The notes: a model not told the origin generated them from the sequence alone. Positions 1 through 7,415 are shown, counted from the stretch's first letter. The stretch: 9,530 nt of DNA from Pseudomonadota bacterium (GCA_021790625.1 JAJYGL010000208.1:1-9530), one strand, 5' to 3'. Translations and numbers: made by a program.

Positions 1-78
1 TGCGTGCAACGAGCCGACCATCAAAAGCTCTACCAAATCATCTTGCAAGGACTAAACAAACTGGATACCTCACAATGA
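1..78 (+). CDS. C-terminal end of an unidentified protein (5' end outside window)
   Basis: An open frame enters from the left edge and ends at a TGA (76-78), giving 25 residues that include ADHQKLYQIILQGLNKLD. The composition (alternating hydrophobic and polar residues, no low complexity) looks like a genuine amphipathic C-terminal helix, while all three minus frames are interrupted by stops here. A second plus frame (frame 3) is also open, so the choice rests on protein-like composition. I do not recognise the family. A transposase tail is possible given the inverted repeat just downstream, but this is a guess. It runs convergently toward the fba end of the metabolic operon. Confidence 0.4.
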   Translation, partial: CVQRADHQKLYQIILQGLNKLDTSQ

Positions 79-115
79 GCTTCCCAACCCACCTCGAACA
101 TAACTCATGGGACGG

Positions 116-201
116 GGCCTGGCGGGCGAACTGCCGTGTCTCTTGTCAAGGAGAATGCCCTTTGACTGCGAGTCACGCCTTGCATTTCATCCCGCCAGGC
201 C
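116..201. repeat. Long-armed inverted repeat with structured interior
   Basis: GGCCTGGCGGG at 116-126 is perfectly complementary to CCCGCCAGGCC at 191-201. After a small internal loop the pairing continues for 3 bp (128-130 with 186-188). The 60-odd bases inside contain two smaller hairpins: one with a 6-bp stem at about 139-154 and TGACT/AGTCA at 163-175. No T-run follows on either side, so it is not a classic intrinsic terminator. It could be a mobile-element end, a small structured RNA or a dispersed repeat. It matches no RNA family that I recognise. Confidence 0.6.
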
Positions 202-238
202 GAGGTCTTAAACCAGCAAGAAAAAAGGATAATCGTTT

Positions 239-271
239 AAAGAAAAGCGGAACCCTCCTGGGTTCCGCTTT
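239..271 (-). terminator. Intrinsic terminator of the tkt-gap-pgk-pyk-fba operon
   Basis: A perfect 12-bp stem (244-255 pairs with 260-271; core AGCGGAACCC/GGGTTCCGCT) closes a 4-base loop. Read leftward, the stem is followed by TTTTCTTT (complement of 239-246), a good U-tract. It lies about 80 nt past the fba stop codon. Read rightward, a T-rich stretch also follows the stem, so it may act in both directions and also stop the convergent gene from the left edge. Confidence 0.88.
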
Positions 272-352
272 CAATTTTACAGCCAACTTACAACCAACGT
301 TTCGGTAAGCTGGCCACTTTTGCTTGTCGCCATTTCATTCCTGGTAAAGGAA

Positions 353-1417
353 TTATTTAATCACGGCATTCAATTCGCCCTTGGCATATTTACCTGCCAT
401 TTTTTCCAGATCCACCGGCTTGATTTTGGCTGCTTGCCCGGCAGAGCCAAATGCTTCATAACGCAGTTTGCAGATTTCCTGCATGGCTTTGGTAGATGCA
501 AGCAAGAATTTGCGTGGATCGAATTCCGAGCGGTTTTCTGCCAGAAATTTGCGCACAGCACCGGTAGAGGCCATACGCAAGTCGGTGTCGATGTTGACCT
601 TGCGCACGCCATGCTTGATGCCTTCGATGATTTCTTCCACAGGTACGCCGTAGGTCTCGCCCATGTCGCCACCAAACTCGTTGATAATCTTGAGCCATTC
701 TTGTGGCACGGAAGAAGAGCCATGCATCACCAGATGGGTGTTGGGGATACGGGCGTGAATTTCCTTGATGCGATTGATGGCAAGAATTTCTCCCGTGGGT
801 GGACGGGTGAACTTGTACGCGCCATGTGATGTTCCAATGGCGATAGCCAGTGCATCGACACCGGTTTTTTTGACGAAATCCGCAGCTTCTTCCGGGTCTG
901 TCAACAGTTGGGAGTGATCCAACACGCCTTCTGCACCGACGCCGTCTTCTTCGCCGGCGGTACCGGTTTCCAGCGAACCCAGACATCCTAACTCGCCTTC
1001 GACGGATACACCAACGGCATGGGCGATTTCCACCACGCGGCGGGTAATGTCGACGTTGTAGTCGTAGCTGGATGGCGTTTTGGCGTCTTCACGCAGCGAA
1101 CCATCCATCATGACGGAAGAAAAACCATCGGCAATCGAGCGCACGCAGACCGGCATGCTGGCGCCATGATCCTGATGCATGACGACCGGAATGTGCGGGT
1201 ACGCTTCTACCGCAGCGGTGATGAGGTGACGCAGAAAGCTGGCGCCGGCGTATTTCCGGGCGCCGGCAGATGCTTGCATGATGACAGGGCTGCCGCAGGC
1301 GTCGGCAGCCTGCATGATGGCGTGCACCTGCTCCAGATTGTTGACGTTGAATGCCGGCAGGCCATAATTGTGCTCGGCGGCGTGATCCAGTAATTGTCGC
1401 AATGATACCAGAGCCAT
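353..1417 (-). CDS. fba: Class II fructose-1,6-bisphosphate aldolase, Calvin-cycle subtype
   Basis: This 354-residue cytosolic zinc enzyme reversibly condenses dihydroxyacetone phosphate with glyceraldehyde-3-phosphate; Calvin-type members also make sedoheptulose-1,7-bisphosphate. The metal and catalytic motifs are intact: HQDHG at 81-85 (catalytic Asp83, zinc ligand His84), GTSHG with His198, and MHGSSS with His232. The phosphate-binding NIDTD segment is at 275-279. Length and the long C-terminal part fit the subtype also named cbbA rather than the shorter tagatose-type enzymes. The ATG at 1417 is preceded by AAGGAG (complement of 1424-1429) six bases upstream. It is the last gene of the operon, 32 bp after pyk and before the terminator at 239-271. 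Family assignment is firm; use in the Calvin cycle rather than glycolysis is inferred. Confidence 0.96.
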   Translation of the reverse strand: MALVSLRQLLDHAAEHNYGLPAFNVNNLEQVHAIMQAADACGSPVIMQASAGARKYAGASFLRHLITAAVEAYPHIPVVMHQDHGASMPVCVRSIADGFSSVMMDGSLREDAKTPSSYDYNVDITRRVVEIAHAVGVSVEGELGCLGSLETGTAGEEDGVGAEGVLDHSQLLTDPEEAADFVKKTGVDALAIAIGTSHGAYKFTRPPTGEILAINRIKEIHARIPNTHLVMHGSSSVPQEWLKIINEFGGDMGETYGVPVEEIIEGIKHGVRKVNIDTDLRMASTGAVRKFLAENRSEFDPRKFLLASTKAMQEICKLRYEAFGSAGQAAKIKPVDLEKMAGKYAKGELNAVIK

Positions 1418-1449
1418 GGGATTCTCCTTTGGAAGTGATAAAGTATAGG

Positions 1450-2892
1450 TTAATGGGAAGGATGTTTGTAAGCGCCGACCTTGACGATTTTCATGGTGTT
1501 GGTGCCGCCAGACTGGCCAATGGGTTCGCCAATGGTCAGTACGATGAGGTCGCCATCACGCACCGCGCCACGCCGACGCAGTTCTTCTTCGGCGGCAATC
1601 AGCAATGCATCGCGGTTATGCGAATCCTGTTGAAAATTAATCGGATAAACGCCACGATACAGCGTCGCCTTACGGCGGGTGGCAACCTCCGGCGTGAGCG
1701 CGTAAATGGGCACGGCGGTGCTGATACGTGACATCCACAAACAGGTAGAACCAGATTGTGTCAGCGCAGCAATGGCGCGAACGTTGGACAAATGGGTGGC
1801 GGTAAAAATAGCTGCAAGCGCGACGGATTCATCCACCCGGGCGACGTCAGTATCCATGCGGTTGCAGGAATATTCCGATTCGCTTTCTTTTTCTGCTTCC
1901 AGACAGACACGGTGCATGGCGGCTATGGCTTCTACCGGATAGCAACCGGCTGCGGTTTCTGCCGACAACATGACGGCATCGGTGCCATCCAGCACGGCGT
2001 TGGCCACGTCAGAGACTTCGGCGCGGGTAGGAATCGGGTTTTGAATCATCGATTCCAGCATCTGGGTGGCGGTGATGACCGGTTTGTTATACTTGCGCGC
2101 AACGCGAATGATGCGTTTTTGTAATGCGGGAACGGCAGCATCGCCGACTTCCACGCCAAGGTCACCACGTGCTACCATCACCGCGTCGGAGGCCATGACA
2201 ATTTCTTCCAGGGCGGTGACAGCTTCTGCACGTTCGATTTTGGCAACCAGCATGCCATAACCGCCGGCTTCGCGCAGCAACTGGCGAGCAAGGTTCATGT
2301 CGGCGGCCGAACGCGGGAACGACACTGCAACATAATCGGCCTGAAAAGCGGCAGCGGTGCGAATGTCTTCTATATCCTTTTCTGTCAGGGCGGTTGCCGA
2401 GAGGCCACCCCCCTTGCGATTGATGCCCTTGTTGTTGGATAACACGCCGCCCTGTACGACACGGCAGATAATTTCCGCACCACGGACGTCTTCCACCCAC
2501 ATTTCGATACGGCCATCATCGAGCAACAGCGTGGCGCCCCGTTCGAGATCATTGGGAAGATCTTTATAATCCAGCCCGACGCGTTCTTGATTGCCTAGCG
2601 AACAGTTGGCATCCAGAATGAATGTATCGCCGACGGCAAGGGCGACTTTGCCTTCCGCAAACTTGCCGACACGGATTTTTGGTCCTTGCAGGTCGGCCAG
2701 TACCCCGATGGCACGGCCTCGGGCGCGGGCCAGCGAACGTACCAGTTCGGCGCGTTCGATATGATCCTGTGCCGTGCCGTGCGAAAAATTGAGGCGCACG
2801 ACATCCAGACCGGCCTCCATCATTTTGTCGAGTATCTTGGCATCGGAAGAGGATGGGCCTAGTGTGGCGACGATTTTTGTTCTACGTATCAT
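1450..2892 (-). CDS. pyk: Pyruvate kinase (PykA-like)
   Basis: It converts phosphoenolpyruvate and ADP to pyruvate and ATP in the cytosol. The 480 residues match the length of E. coli PykA and share its hallmark segments: RRTKIVATLGP at 3-13, VVRLNFSHG at 31-39 (Arg33, Asn35, Ser37), LQGPKIRV at 68-75, LLLDDGR and LSNNKGIN before the B-domain end, VAKIERAEA with catalytic Lys218 and metal ligand Glu220, VARGDLGVE with Asp244, and ITATQMLES at 273-281 with Thr276. The C-terminal allosteric domain (about 345-480) is complete. PykA-type enzymes usually respond to AMP or sugar monophosphates rather than fructose bisphosphate; that is family knowledge, not visible here. The ATG at 2892 has only a weak ribosome-binding site and follows pgk by 45 bp. 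Pyk is the one effectively irreversible glycolytic step in this otherwise reversible gene set. Confidence 0.95.
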   Translation of the reverse strand: MIRRTKIVATLGPSSSDAKILDKMMEAGLDVVRLNFSHGTAQDHIERAELVRSLARARGRAIGVLADLQGPKIRVGKFAEGKVALAVGDTFILDANCSLGNQERVGLDYKDLPNDLERGATLLLDDGRIEMWVEDVRGAEIICRVVQGGVLSNNKGINRKGGGLSATALTEKDIEDIRTAAAFQADYVAVSFPRSAADMNLARQLLREAGGYGMLVAKIERAEAVTALEEIVMASDAVMVARGDLGVEVGDAAVPALQKRIIRVARKYNKPVITATQMLESMIQNPIPTRAEVSDVANAVLDGTDAVMLSAETAAGCYPVEAIAAMHRVCLEAEKESESEYSCNRMDTDVARVDESVALAAIFTATHLSNVRAIAALTQSGSTCLWMSRISTAVPIYALTPEVATRRKATLYRGVYPINFQQDSHNRDALLIAAEEELRRRGAVRDGDLIVLTIGEPIGQSGGTNTMKIVKVGAYKHPSH

Positions 2893-2918
2893 GGTGTTGT
2901 CCAGACAATAAGCAATCT

Positions 2919-2933
2919 GCGGAAAAATTCCGC
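2919..2933 (-). other. Small hairpin in the pgk-pyk junction
   Basis: GCGGAA (2919-2924) pairs with TTCCGC (2928-2933) across a 3-base loop. It occupies most of the 45-bp gap between pgk and pyk, and no U-tract follows. It may be an mRNA processing or stability element, and it lies upstream of the weak pyk ribosome-binding site. Confidence 0.5.
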
Positions 2934-2937
2934 GTGG

Positions 2938-4119
2938 TTATTTTGCAGCACGTTGTTCCAGAATCTCCACCGCAGGCAACTTTTTGCCTTCCAGAAATTC
3001 GAGGAAGGCGCCGCCGGCAGTGGAAATATAGGAAACCTTGTCATATATATCATACTTTTGGATGGCAGCAATGGTGTCGCCGCCGCCAGCCAGTGTAAAG
3101 GCTTTGGTATGGGCAATTGCGTCGGCAATGGTTTTTGTGCCGGCACCAAACTGGTCGAATTCAAATACACCTACCGGGCCATTCCAAACCACGGTGCCTG
3201 CTTGCATGATGATGTCAGCCAATACTTTTGCGGAATCCGGGCCGATGTCAAAAATCATGTCGTCGTCCTGGACGGCATCAACAGGTTTGAGTACGGCGGG
3301 TTCGTTGGCGTCAAAGCGTTTGCCACAGACGACGTCGGTTGCCACAGGAATGCTGGCGCCCCGGGCCTGCATTTTGGCCATCAGTGACTGAGCGATGGGC
3401 ACGAGGTCGTTTTCACACAAAGATTTGCCAACGGATTTTCCGGTGGCGCGGATGAAGGTGTTGGCAATGCCGCCACCGACCACCAATTGGTCGACTTTGT
3501 CGGCCAGTGATTCGAGTACGGTCAGTTTGGTGGACACTTTGGAACCACCAACAATGGCGACCATGGGGCGCGCCGGTTTGTCGAGCGCGCGGGTCAGGGC
3601 TTCGAGTTCTTCGGCCAGCAACAGGCCGGCGGCCGCTACCGGAGCAAATTTGGCGATGCCATGCGTAGAGGCCTCGGCACGATGCGCCGTCCCAAAAGCA
3701 TCCATGACAAACACGTCGCACAAGGCGGCATATTTTTGCGCGGTGGCATCGACATTTTTTTTCTCGCCAACATTGAAGCGAACATTTTCCAGCAGGACAA
3801 CTTCGCCGTCTGCCACGTTGAAGCCACCGTTCACCCAGTCCCTGATGAGCCGTACAGGGCGGCCAAGTTTTGTCGCCAATACCTCAGCGACGGGTTGCAG
3901 AGAGTTTTCGGCGGAGTATTCGCCCTCGGTCGGCCGACCCAGATGCGATGTCACCATGACCTTGGCGCCGGCTTTCAGGCAATACTCGATGGTGCGCAGG
4001 GAAGCGGTGATGCGGGCATCGGAGCTTACCTTGCCGTCACTGACAGGTACGTTCATGTCAGCGCGAATGAAAACTCGTTTGCCGTTGAGGGCAAGATCGG
4101 TGATGCGGATGAAAGTCAT
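2938..4119 (-). CDS. pgk: Phosphoglycerate kinase
   Basis: It interconverts 1,3-bisphosphoglycerate plus ADP with 3-phosphoglycerate plus ATP. The protein is 393 residues, normal for bacterial Pgk. Visible signatures, counted from the chosen start: VFIRADMNVP at 16-25, HLGRP at 59-63, NVRF with Arg114, TAHRAE with Arg147, GGSKVSTK with Lys194 and Lys198 for nucleotide binding, WNGPVGVFE ending at Glu320, and the GGGDT nucleotide loop at 345-349. The open frame extends 18 codons further upstream to 4173, but I start at the ATG at 4119. There MTFIRITDL matches the usual N-terminus, and GGAG (complement of 4127-4130) sits seven bases upstream. The upstream extension would invade the gap-pgk junction and resembles no Pgk. 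It lies 99 bp after gap and 45 bp before pyk in the same operon. Confidence 0.96.
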   Translation of the reverse strand: MTFIRITDLALNGKRVFIRADMNVPVSDGKVSSDARITASLRTIEYCLKAGAKVMVTSHLGRPTEGEYSAENSLQPVAEVLATKLGRPVRLIRDWVNGGFNVADGEVVLLENVRFNVGEKKNVDATAQKYAALCDVFVMDAFGTAHRAEASTHGIAKFAPVAAAGLLLAEELEALTRALDKPARPMVAIVGGSKVSTKLTVLESLADKVDQLVVGGGIANTFIRATGKSVGKSLCENDLVPIAQSLMAKMQARGASIPVATDVVCGKRFDANEPAVLKPVDAVQDDDMIFDIGPDSAKVLADIIMQAGTVVWNGPVGVFEFDQFGAGTKTIADAIAHTKAFTLAGGGDTIAAIQKYDIYDKVSYISTAGGAFLEFLEGKKLPAVEILEQRAAK

Positions 4120-4188
4120 GATAAAACTCCAGTAAAGTAACGGTTGAGGGTTGCCCACACGTCTGTCATGCAAGCCTCAAACGTCACG

Positions 4189-4208
4189 CGGGCAGCTCGC
4201 GCTGCCCG
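4189..4208 (-). other. GC-rich hairpin in the gap-pgk junction
   Basis: CGGGCAGC (4189-4196) pairs with GCTGCCCG (4201-4208) across a 4-base loop, starting about 10 nt past the gap stop codon. The leftward transcript continues CGTGACGTTTG after the stem, with no run of U, so it is unlikely to be an efficient terminator. A 3'-end-protecting or processing hairpin that sets gap mRNA level relative to pgk is a reasonable inference. Confidence 0.6.
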
Positions 4209-4218
4209 GATGAACAGA

Positions 4219-5217
4219 TTATTGGGCGATGACGCGCACCATTTCCAGCACTTTGCAGGAATAACCCCATTCGTTGTCGTACCAGGCAACGATCTTGACA
4301 AAATTGCTGTCCAGCGCAATACCGGCGTCGGCATCAAACGTAGACGTGCAACTCTCGCCACGGAAGTCGGTGGATACCACTTTGTCATTGGTGTAACCCA
4401 GCACGCCTTTCATGTCGCCTTCGGAGGCTTCTTTCATGGCGGCACAAATGGCTTCGTAAGTCGTATCCGTGTTCAGTTCGACAGTCAGATCAACCACTGA
4501 AACGTCGGAAGTCGGGACACGGAACGACATGCCGGTGAGTTTTTTATTGAGTTCGGGAATCACCTTGCCGACGGCCTTGGCTGCCCCTGTGCTGGAAGGG
4601 ATGATGTTTTCCAGAATGCCTCGCCCGCCACGCCAGTCCTTGTTGGAGGGGCCGTCCACGGTTTTCTGTGTGGCGGTAGCGGCATGAACGGTCGTCATCA
4701 AACCGCGCTTGATGCCAAATTTGTCGTTCAGCACTTTGGCAACCGGGGCGAGACAGTTGGTGGTGCAAGACGCATTCGATACGATGTTTTGACCAATGTA
4801 GCTCTTGTGGTTCACGCCATACACGAACATAGGCGTGTCGTCTTTGGAAGGCGCCGACATGATGACTTTTTTGGCGCCGGCAGTCAGGTGCATTTCACAG
4901 GTTTCCTTGGTCAGGAACAGACCTGTCGATTCGACCACGACATCAGCCCCGACATCGCCCCAGGCCAGTTCGGCGGGGTTTTTGATGGCGGTCAGGCGGA
5001 TAGGTTTGCCGTTGACGATCAGCGTGTTACCGTTGACGCTGACGTCGCCTTTGAAGAGGCCATGCACCGAGTCGTGTTTGAGCATATAGGCCAGATAATC
5101 CGGATCCAGCAAGTCGTTGATAGCAACGACTTCGATATCGGAAAAGTCTTTGACCGCCGCGCGAAATACCATACGGCCAATACGGCCAAATCCATTGATC
5201 CCTATTTTGATTGTCAT
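4219..5217 (-). CDS. gap: Glyceraldehyde-3-phosphate dehydrogenase, type I, NAD-type
   Basis: It oxidises glyceraldehyde-3-phosphate to 1,3-bisphosphoglycerate (reverse direction in gluconeogenesis or the Calvin cycle). The 332-residue protein is full length. The Rossmann motif INGFGRIGR is at 7-15, the catalytic SNASCTTNC places Cys151, and TVHAAT places His178. The C-terminal WYDNEWGYS is at 312-320. Cofactor choice looks NAD-like: AINDLL at 32-37 carries the acidic residue that contacts the adenosine ribose, and DGPSNKDWRGGR at 188-199 retains the Pro typical of NAD enzymes rather than the residues of chloroplast NADP enzymes. The ATG at 5217 has GGAG (complement of 5226-5229) eight bases upstream. 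It lies 84 bp after tkt, with a terminator-like hairpin in that gap. Confidence 0.96.
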   Translation of the reverse strand: MTIKIGINGFGRIGRMVFRAAVKDFSDIEVVAINDLLDPDYLAYMLKHDSVHGLFKGDVSVNGNTLIVNGKPIRLTAIKNPAELAWGDVGADVVVESTGLFLTKETCEMHLTAGAKKVIMSAPSKDDTPMFVYGVNHKSYIGQNIVSNASCTTNCLAPVAKVLNDKFGIKRGLMTTVHAATATQKTVDGPSNKDWRGGRGILENIIPSSTGAAKAVGKVIPELNKKLTGMSFRVPTSDVSVVDLTVELNTDTTYEAICAAMKEASEGDMKGVLGYTNDKVVSTDFRGESCTSTFDADAGIALDSNFVKIVAWYDNEWGYSCKVLEMVRVIAQ

Positions 5218-5240
5218 AATTGAAGCTCCGTGCCAAGTTG

Positions 5241-5280
5241 AAAAAACGTAAAACCACGCGCCGCCATAGCGGGCGGCGCG
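5241..5280 (-). terminator. Intrinsic terminator or attenuator between tkt and gap
   Basis: CGCGCCGCC (5257-5265) is perfectly complementary to GGCGGCGCG (5272-5280), a 9-bp all-GC stem with a 6-base loop. Read leftward it is followed by TGGTTTTACGTTTTTT, that is, two U-runs (complement of 5250-5253 and 5241-5246). It starts about 21 nt beyond the tkt stop. The U-tract ends about 12 bases before the gap ribosome-binding site. By form this is a good Rho-independent terminator located inside an otherwise continuous operon. Confidence 0.8.
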
Positions 5281-5301
5281 GTCAGTCAGAAGAACCGGCG
5301 T

Positions 5302-7287
5302 TTACAGTACACCTTTGACGGTGTTGACGACATGGTCAACCGTAAAGCCAAAATGTTTGAACAGATCGCCAGCCGGAGCAGATTCACCGAAGGTGTCCAT
5401 ACCCACGACATCGCCTTCCAGGCCAACATATTTGCGCCAGAAGTCACGCACGCCCGCTTCGACGGCAACCCGTACCACGCCTTTTGGCAATACGGATGCT
5501 TTGTAATCGGCAGACTGGCGGTCGAACACGTTGGTGCAAGGCATGGACACCACACGCGTCGCAATTCCCTCCTCGGCCAGTTGAGCTTGTGCTTTGACGG
5601 CCAGTTCGATTTCCGAACCGGTGGCAATCAGGACGGCACGGAAGTTCGGCATGTCTTTCAAGACATAACCACCTTTGGTAATCTGACTGATGGTTTCATC
5701 GCTGCGAGACATGAAGGGCAGATTTTGCCGGCTGAGAATGAGGCTGGTCGGGCCGTTGTTGCGGGCAACGCCATGTCCCCAGGCGACGATGGTTTCCACC
5801 GTGTCGCAAGGACGCCAGACATCCATGTTGGGAATCATGCGCAAGGTGGCTGTTTGTTCAACGGGTTGGTGCGTCGGGCCGTCTTCACCCAAACCAATGG
5901 AGTCATGGGTGAACACAAAAATTACCCGTTGCCGCATCAGTGCCGACATGCGCAAGGCATTGCGCGCGTATTCGGAGAACATCAGGAAGGTGCCGCCAAA
6001 AGGCAGTATGCCGCCGTGCAAGGCCATGCCGTTCATGATGGCAGACATGCCGAATTCGCGCACGCCATACGAAATGTAATTGCCAATGCTCGAGCCTCTG
6101 ACGCGATGGCAGCCTGTCCAGTCGGTCAGGTTGGAGCCAGTCAGATCTGCCGAGCCGCCAATGAATTCGGGCAATGCGGGTGCCAGCGCGTTGATGGCAA
6201 TCTGTGATGCCTTGCGCGTTGCAACCGTTTCTGCTTTGGCGTTGATGCTGGCAACAGCGTGGGCCAGGAAGGCATCCCAGTTGGCAGGCAGTTCGCCGGC
6301 CATGCGGCGGGTGAATTCGGATGCTTCGTCCGGGTAGGCTTCAGCATAAGCCGAGAATTTTTCGTTCCACAGGGTTTCCAGTCCTTCGCCTTTGATGCGG
6401 GCATCCCAGCCTTCGTACACGTCAGCAGGAATTTCGAACGGCGGATGGTTCCAGCCGATGCTGGCACGCGTGGCGGCGATTTCAGCCGCTCCCAATGCGG
6501 CGCCGTGCACGTCGTGGGTACCTTCCTTGTTGGGCGATCCCTTGCCGATGATGGTTTTGCAGCAGATGAGCGTAGGCTTGTCGGTCACGGCTTTGGCGGC
6601 CTGCACGGCGTTGTCGACAGCGACAGCATCGTGACCGTCCACGCCGGCAATCACATGCCAGCCATAAGCTTCGAAACGCTTGGGCGTGTCATCGGTGAAC
6701 CAGCCTTCCACGTGGCCGTCGATGGAAATGCCGTTGTCGTCCCAGAAACCGATCAGCTTGCCCAGTCCCCAGGTGCCGGCCAGTGCACAGGCCTCATGCG
6801 AAATGCCTTCCATCAGGCAGCCATCACCCATGAAGACGTAGGTGTGGTGGTTGATGATTTCGTGACCGGGACGGTTGAACTGTGCCGCCAGCAGTTTTTC
6901 TGCCATCGCCATGCCGACGGCATTGGTGATGCCTTGCCCTAAGGGGCCGGTCGTCGTTTCCACGCCGGGTGTATAACCATATTCCGGGTGCCCCGGCGTC
7001 TTGGAATGCAACTGGCGAAAACGCTTGAGCTCTTCGATAGGCAGATCGTAACCGGTCAGATGAAGCAAGGCATAAATCAGCATTGAGCCATGCCCGTTGG
7101 ACAGAACGAAACGATCCCTGTCCGGCCAGGACGGGTTGGCGGGGTTGTGACGGAGGTGGTGATTCCATACGACTTCGGCAATTTCTGCCATGCCCATTGG
7201 CGCGCCGGGGTGGCCAGACTTGGCCTGTTCCACAGCATCCATGGCAAGCGCGCGGATCGCGTTGGCCAGTTGGTTACGAGTTGCCAT
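5302..7287 (-). CDS. tkt: Transketolase
   Basis: This thiamine-diphosphate enzyme transfers two-carbon units between ketose and aldose phosphates in the pentose phosphate and Calvin pathways. It has 661 residues, the usual bacterial length, with all three domains present. Active-site residues fall at almost the same numbers as in E. coli TktA: His26 in SGHPGAP, His66 in SNGHGS, His100 in PGHPE, GPLGQG at 114-119, the cofactor motif from GDG (154-156) to Asn185, Glu411 in VREFGM, and His461 and His473 in THDSIGLGEDGPTHQP. The ATG at 7287 follows GAGGA (complement of 7296-7300) by eight bases. It is the first gene of the leftward cluster, preceded by the promoter at 7344-7372. No premature stop or missing motif was seen. 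Confidence 0.96.
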   Translation of the reverse strand: MATRNQLANAIRALAMDAVEQAKSGHPGAPMGMAEIAEVVWNHHLRHNPANPSWPDRDRFVLSNGHGSMLIYALLHLTGYDLPIEELKRFRQLHSKTPGHPEYGYTPGVETTTGPLGQGITNAVGMAMAEKLLAAQFNRPGHEIINHHTYVFMGDGCLMEGISHEACALAGTWGLGKLIGFWDDNGISIDGHVEGWFTDDTPKRFEAYGWHVIAGVDGHDAVAVDNAVQAAKAVTDKPTLICCKTIIGKGSPNKEGTHDVHGAALGAAEIAATRASIGWNHPPFEIPADVYEGWDARIKGEGLETLWNEKFSAYAEAYPDEASEFTRRMAGELPANWDAFLAHAVASINAKAETVATRKASQIAINALAPALPEFIGGSADLTGSNLTDWTGCHRVRGSSIGNYISYGVREFGMSAIMNGMALHGGILPFGGTFLMFSEYARNALRMSALMRQRVIFVFTHDSIGLGEDGPTHQPVEQTATLRMIPNMDVWRPCDTVETIVAWGHGVARNNGPTSLILSRQNLPFMSRSDETISQITKGGYVLKDMPNFRAVLIATGSEIELAVKAQAQLAEEGIATRVVSMPCTNVFDRQSADYKASVLPKGVVRVAVEAGVRDFWRKYVGLEGDVVGMDTFGESAPAGDLFKHFGFTVDHVVNTVKGVL

Positions 7288-7343
7288 ATTTCATTTCCTC
7301 AAGGAGTTAACAATTCCTGACGCAGCGTGGCGAAAATAGGTCA

Positions 7344-7372
7344 ATTATCGCTGAGAGTGAGTATTTCAGCAA
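7344..7372 (-). promoter_or_regulatory. Candidate sigma70 promoter for tkt operon
   Basis: On the minus strand, TTGCTG (complement of 7367-7372) and GATAAT (complement of 7344-7349) are separated by exactly 17 bp. The -10 matches consensus in five of six positions, the -35 in three of six, which suits an activated promoter. Transcription would start near 7337, giving a leader of about 50 nt before the tkt ATG. Confidence 0.6.
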
Positions 7373-7397
7373 GTCATTCCCGTTTTTGGAATTGTCA

Positions 7398-7412
7398 TTG
7401 AAGTGTGATCAA
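7398..7412 (-). promoter_or_regulatory. Candidate LysR/CbbR-type binding dyad
   Basis: TTGA-N7-TCAA forms a dyad that fits both the general LysR-type T-N11-A motif and the published CbbR pattern TNA-N7-TNA (TGA, seven bases, TCA on the minus strand). Its centre lies about 68 bp upstream of the predicted tkt start point, close to the usual position for a LysR-type recognition site. The motif is short and could arise by chance; no cbbR gene is in the window. Confidence 0.35.
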
Positions 7413-7415
7413 CAC

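Noticed and set aside
116..201. Integron attC site or tRNA/tmRNA/SRP RNA
   Set aside because: No attC core sequences, no T-loop or acceptor features and no SRP core motif could be found in or next to the inverted repeat.
75..308. Open frame of 77 codons on the plus strand near the left edge
   Set aside because: It runs through both the inverted repeat and the operon terminator, has no ribosome-binding site and does not look like a protein family.
456..986. Arginine-rich frame on the minus strand inside fba
   Set aside because: It is an alternative-frame shadow of the aldolase; the Arg run comes from GC-rich codons of the real gene read out of frame.
4120..4173. Eighteen-codon N-terminal extension of pgk
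   Set aside because: The internal ATG at 4119 has a good ribosome-binding site and the canonical Pgk N-terminus; the extension resembles no Pgk.
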